A DNA stretch of 9,041 bases from Clostridia bacterium (GTDB taxonomy: Bacteria; Bacillota; Clostridia; Oscillospirales; Acutalibacteraceae): contig JAILDS010000247.1 of NCBI GenBank assembly GCA_024689165.1, forward strand, positions 1-9,041, read 5' to 3'. The notes under the pieces were generated by a model. That model was not told the origin of the DNA. It saw nothing but the letters and a program-made list of their open reading frames with translations, and did no database searches. The translations under genes were made by a program, and so were the position numbers. Each line of letters begins with the position of its first letter. Position 1 is the stretch's first letter. Shown here piece by piece: positions 7,327-9,041 of the stretch.

Positions 7327-7350
7327 GCCGAAAAAAGTTGATTTTTCGGC
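7327..7350. repeat. Inverted repeat overlapping the dnaA -35 element
   Basis: GCCGAAAAA (7327-7335) and TTTTTCGGC (7342-7350) are perfect 9-base arms around a 6-base centre. The centre and right arm contain the dnaA -35 hexamer. No plus-strand transcript is expected to arrive here, so an operator role is more likely than a terminator (inference). Confidence 0.55.
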
Positions 7351-7366
7351 CGGCTTATGATATAAT
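7338..7366 (+). promoter_or_regulatory. Sigma-A promoter of dnaA
   Basis: TTGATT (7338-7343), a 17-base spacer and a perfect TATAAT (7361-7366), with TG at 7358-7359 giving an extended -10. The leader to the ATG at 7405 is only about 30 nt and very AT-rich. Confidence 0.85.
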
Positions 7367-7390
7367 ATATATAATTATTTAATGTAAAAC

Positions 7391-7395
7391 AGGAG
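7391..7395 (+). promoter_or_regulatory. Ribosome binding site that sets the dnaA start
   Basis: AGGAG ends directly against an ATG at 7396, which leaves no spacing, but lies 9 nt before the in-frame ATG at 7405. The second ATG is therefore the likely start, removing three residues. Confidence 0.7.
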
Positions 7396-7404
7396 ATGCC
7401 TGCG

Positions 7405-8820
7405 ATGCCGTATCTGGACGACATAACGGAGCTTTGGAATTCGGTAAAAGAGTCATTTTCGGACACGCTGACAAGAGAAACGATCAACCTCTGGTTTGGC
7501 AACATCCGGCTCGAGGATTACGATTCGGATACCGGAAAGCTCACAATGACCACCGATTCCGAGTTCAAGCACGATATAATCACGAAAAAATACCTTTCCA
7601 CCATAGAAAAACAGTTTTCCGATCTTCTGGGATTCGGAATAAAAGTCGATCTGAAATTCAGAAAAAAAGAGAATACGGATACTCCGGAAGATCCCCCCGC
7701 GAAAACTCCCGAAGAACCGAACGAAGGTACGAGACCGCCGTATACGAAGGATCCCGACAATCCTCTCGCTAAAACTCCCGAAGATCCGTACGGGGGCACA
7801 CGTCCGCCTTTCAACTTCAAATACACATTCGAGAACTTCATAGTCGGCAGCTCTAACAAGTTCGCACACGCCGCGTGCCTGGCCGTCGCGGAAAATCCAG
7901 CAACAAACTACAATCCTCTGTTCATCTACGGTCCGAGCGGCATAGGAAAGACGCATCTGCTTTACGCCATAACGAACAAGGTAAACGAAAACAAGCCCGA
8001 CGTAAAGATCATCTTCATAACCGGCGAGGATTTCACGAACCAGTTCATCGAGGCTATGGCGATAAACAAGACACAGGAATTCAGGAACAAGTACCGCCAG
8101 TGCGACATCCTCCTGATAGACGATATCCACTTCATTGCCGGAAAGGTCTCAACGCAGGAGGAGTTCTTCAACACCTTCAACGCCCTCTATGAGGACAGAA
8201 AACAGATAATCCTCACCTCGGACCGCCCTCCGCGAGAAATGAAAACACTTGAGGAGAGGCTCAAGACCAGGTTCGAGTGGGGACTTCTCGCCGATATCCA
8301 GCCGCCCGATCTTGAGCTGCGTATAGCCATCATAAAAAACAAGGCCGAACAGATAGGAATAACCCTTTCCGAGGAAGTTCTGACTTTCCTCGCCGAAAAC
8401 CTCCGTTCGAACGTAAGACAGATAGAAGGCGCAATAAAAAAGCTCGGCGCAAAGTATTTCGTCGAAGGAAACGACATCACGATAGAATCCGCGAAAGCCT
8501 GCGTCGCCGATCTGCTCGACGGCCAGATCCCGACCGAAGTCACCGTTTCAAAGATCTTCGGAGAACTCTACGACAGATACGGAGTAACCAAGGAGGAACT
8601 CACCGGTCTGAAGAGATCGAAAGAAATAGTCAACGTCCGCCACATCGCGGTGTATCTGATCAGAAAAAACACAGATATGTCGCAGAACAACATAGCAAAG
8701 ATATTCAACAGAGACCATACAACCGTCATCGCATCGCTCGAAAAAGTCGAAAAGCAGATGAAGACCGATTCGTCGTACAAGGCCGAGATCAACCGCCTGA
8801 TTAAGGACATCGAGTCGTAA
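7405..8820 (+). CDS. dnaA: Chromosomal replication initiator protein DnaA
   Basis: 471 residues from ATG at 7405. It binds DnaA boxes at oriC as an ATP-dependent filament, melts the origin and recruits the helicase. Domain I (1-85) contains LWNSVKESFSD and TINLWFGNI. Domain II (about 87-138) is a Pro/Lys/Glu-rich linker with an internal duplication. In the AAA+ domain III, YTFENFIVGSSN is followed by Walker A GPSGIGKT (176-183), Walker B ILLIDD (235-240), sensor 1 in IILTSDRPP (268-276), the arginine-finger region LEERLKTRF (282-290) and sensor 2 in NVRQIEGA (Arg338). DNA-binding domain IV carries RSKEIVNVRHIAVYLIRK and the signature NRDHTTV (435-441), one residue shorter than the common FGGRDHTTV. 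No terminator follows, which fits continuation into a dnaN-type gene beyond the window. The coding sequence is visibly less GC-rich than the genes to the left. Confidence 0.98.
   Translation: MPYLDDITELWNSVKESFSDTLTRETINLWFGNIRLEDYDSDTGKLTMTTDSEFKHDIITKKYLSTIEKQFSDLLGFGIKVDLKFRKKENTDTPEDPPAKTPEEPNEGTRPPYTKDPDNPLAKTPEDPYGGTRPPFNFKYTFENFIVGSSNKFAHAACLAVAENPATNYNPLFIYGPSGIGKTHLLYAITNKVNENKPDVKIIFITGEDFTNQFIEAMAINKTQEFRNKYRQCDILLIDDIHFIAGKVSTQEEFFNTFNALYEDRKQIILTSDRPPREMKTLEERLKTRFEWGLLADIQPPDLELRIAIIKNKAEQIGITLSEEVLTFLAENLRSNVRQIEGAIKKLGAKYFVEGNDITIESAKACVADLLDGQIPTEVTVSKIFGELYDRYGVTKEELTGLKRSKEIVNVRHIAVYLIRKNTDMSQNNIAKIFNRDHTTVIASLEKVEKQMKTDSSYKAEINRLIKDIES
7693..7830 (+). repeat. Two 23-residue repeats in the DnaA linker
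   Basis: Within dnaA, bases 7693-7761 and 7762-7830 encode two consecutive 23-residue units (residues 97-119 and 120-142). They share the core AKTPE(E/D)P-x-x-GTRPP(Y/F). The nucleotide sequences have diverged at third positions, so the duplication is not recent. The second copy runs into the start of the AAA+ domain. Confidence 0.8.
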
Positions 8821-8835
8821 TATCCGGTTTTTCAC

Positions 8836-8864
8836 TTTTCAACATGCCTCTACTATTAATATTA
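8836..8864 (+). other. Candidate origin-melting element: degenerate DnaA box plus DnaA-trio-like tract
   Basis: TTTTCAACA (8836-8844) differs at two positions from the DnaA box TTATNCACA. After TGCCT comes CTA CTA TTA ATA TTA (8850-8864), whose complement reads 3'-GAT GAT AAT TAT AAT-5', like the DnaA-trio repeats of the Bacillus subtilis unwinding site. No canonical DnaA box is present in the tail, so this is tentative. Confidence 0.3.
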
Positions 8865-8958
8865 TAACTTATTACTCTACATTATTATTTCACGGTTTAG
8901 GAGCTGAAATATTATAACTTATTACTCTACATTATTATTTCACGGTTTAGGAGCTGAA
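8858..8958. repeat. Perfect 50-bp AT-rich tandem duplication downstream of dnaA
   Basis: Bases 8858-8907 are repeated exactly at 8908-8957, and the identity extends one base further to 8958. Each unit starts AT-rich (ATTATAACTTATTACTC, then ATTATTATTT) and ends in the GC-richer CACGGTTTAGGAGCTGAA. There are no spacers and no open reading frame. Its position 37 bases after the dnaA stop makes it a candidate for the duplex-unwinding part of oriC. Confidence 0.9.
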
Positions 8959-9041
8959 GACCCGGTTTTTCCGGCCTGAGCCGTCTGACGCGGGGAAAAA
9001 GTCGAAAACACGGAGATAACCTGAGAAAAACGAACAAATAA

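Noticed and set aside
7396..7404. Upstream dnaA start at 7396
   Set aside because: The ribosome binding site AGGAG directly abuts this ATG; the ATG at 7405 has a normal 9-nt spacing.
8858..8958. CRISPR-like repeat
   Set aside because: There are only two copies, directly abutting with no spacers, and no cas genes. This is a tandem duplication.
8962..8999. Possible terminator-like pairing of TTTTTCC with GGAAAAA
   Set aside because: It is only 7 bp with a loop of about 20 nt and no GC-rich stem, so it is not a convincing terminator.
8821..9041. Canonical DnaA boxes (TTATCCACA or its complement)
   Set aside because: None was found by eye in either flank of dnaA; only degenerate matches exist, so I did not annotate a defined oriC.

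Overview
The window looks like chromosomal DNA from a low-to-moderate GC Gram-positive anaerobe, most likely an uncultured Clostridia-type member of the Bacillota. This rests on strong AGGAGG-type ribosome binding sites, sigma-A promoters close to TTGACA-17-TATAAT, frequent ATA and AGG/AGA codons, a clostridial-style acyl-CoA synthetase N-terminus and the form of DnaA. No database search was possible, so the lineage is inference.

Layout, left to right. (1) Bases 1-577, minus: the first 192 codons of an AMP-forming acyl-CoA synthetase, cut by the window edge just before its phosphate-binding loop. It has a clear sigma-A promoter and a structured leader of roughly 118 nt. (2) Bases 578-1038: a divergent intergenic region holding that promoter and an extended -10 promoter for the plus-strand operon. 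(3) Bases 1039-3656, plus: a two-gene operon with an ATGA overlap. It encodes a membrane-anchored phosphodiester glycosidase (NAGPA family) and an unrecognised single-pass membrane protein with a charged coiled coil. (4) Bases 3672-3705: a perfect 15-bp hairpin between convergent genes. (5) Bases 3720-7196, minus: a GH36 alpha-galactosidase, preceded in the same direction by a mannitol-1-phosphate 5-dehydrogenase-like gene. A perfect 16-bp hairpin sits between them, and a full-consensus promoter sits upstream. (6) Bases 7197-7404: a divergent promoter region. (7) Bases 7405-8820, plus: dnaA. (8) Bases 8821-9041: an AT-rich, non-coding tail with a perfect 50-bp tandem duplication, a plausible origin unwinding region.

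How the genes may work together: the alpha-galactosidase (raffinose, melibiose or galactomannan side chains) and the polyol-phosphate dehydrogenase form a small carbon-use unit. The NAGPA-like protein and its partner probably act together at the outer face of the membrane on a phosphodiester-linked glycan. dnaA starts chromosome replication. It stands here next to sugar genes rather than the rpmH neighbour common in Bacillota.

The points most worth following up are the 50-bp tandem repeat with a DnaA-trio-like tract just after dnaA, and the NAGPA plus coiled-coil membrane pair. I did not find a clearly new defence, mobile or RNA-guided system.
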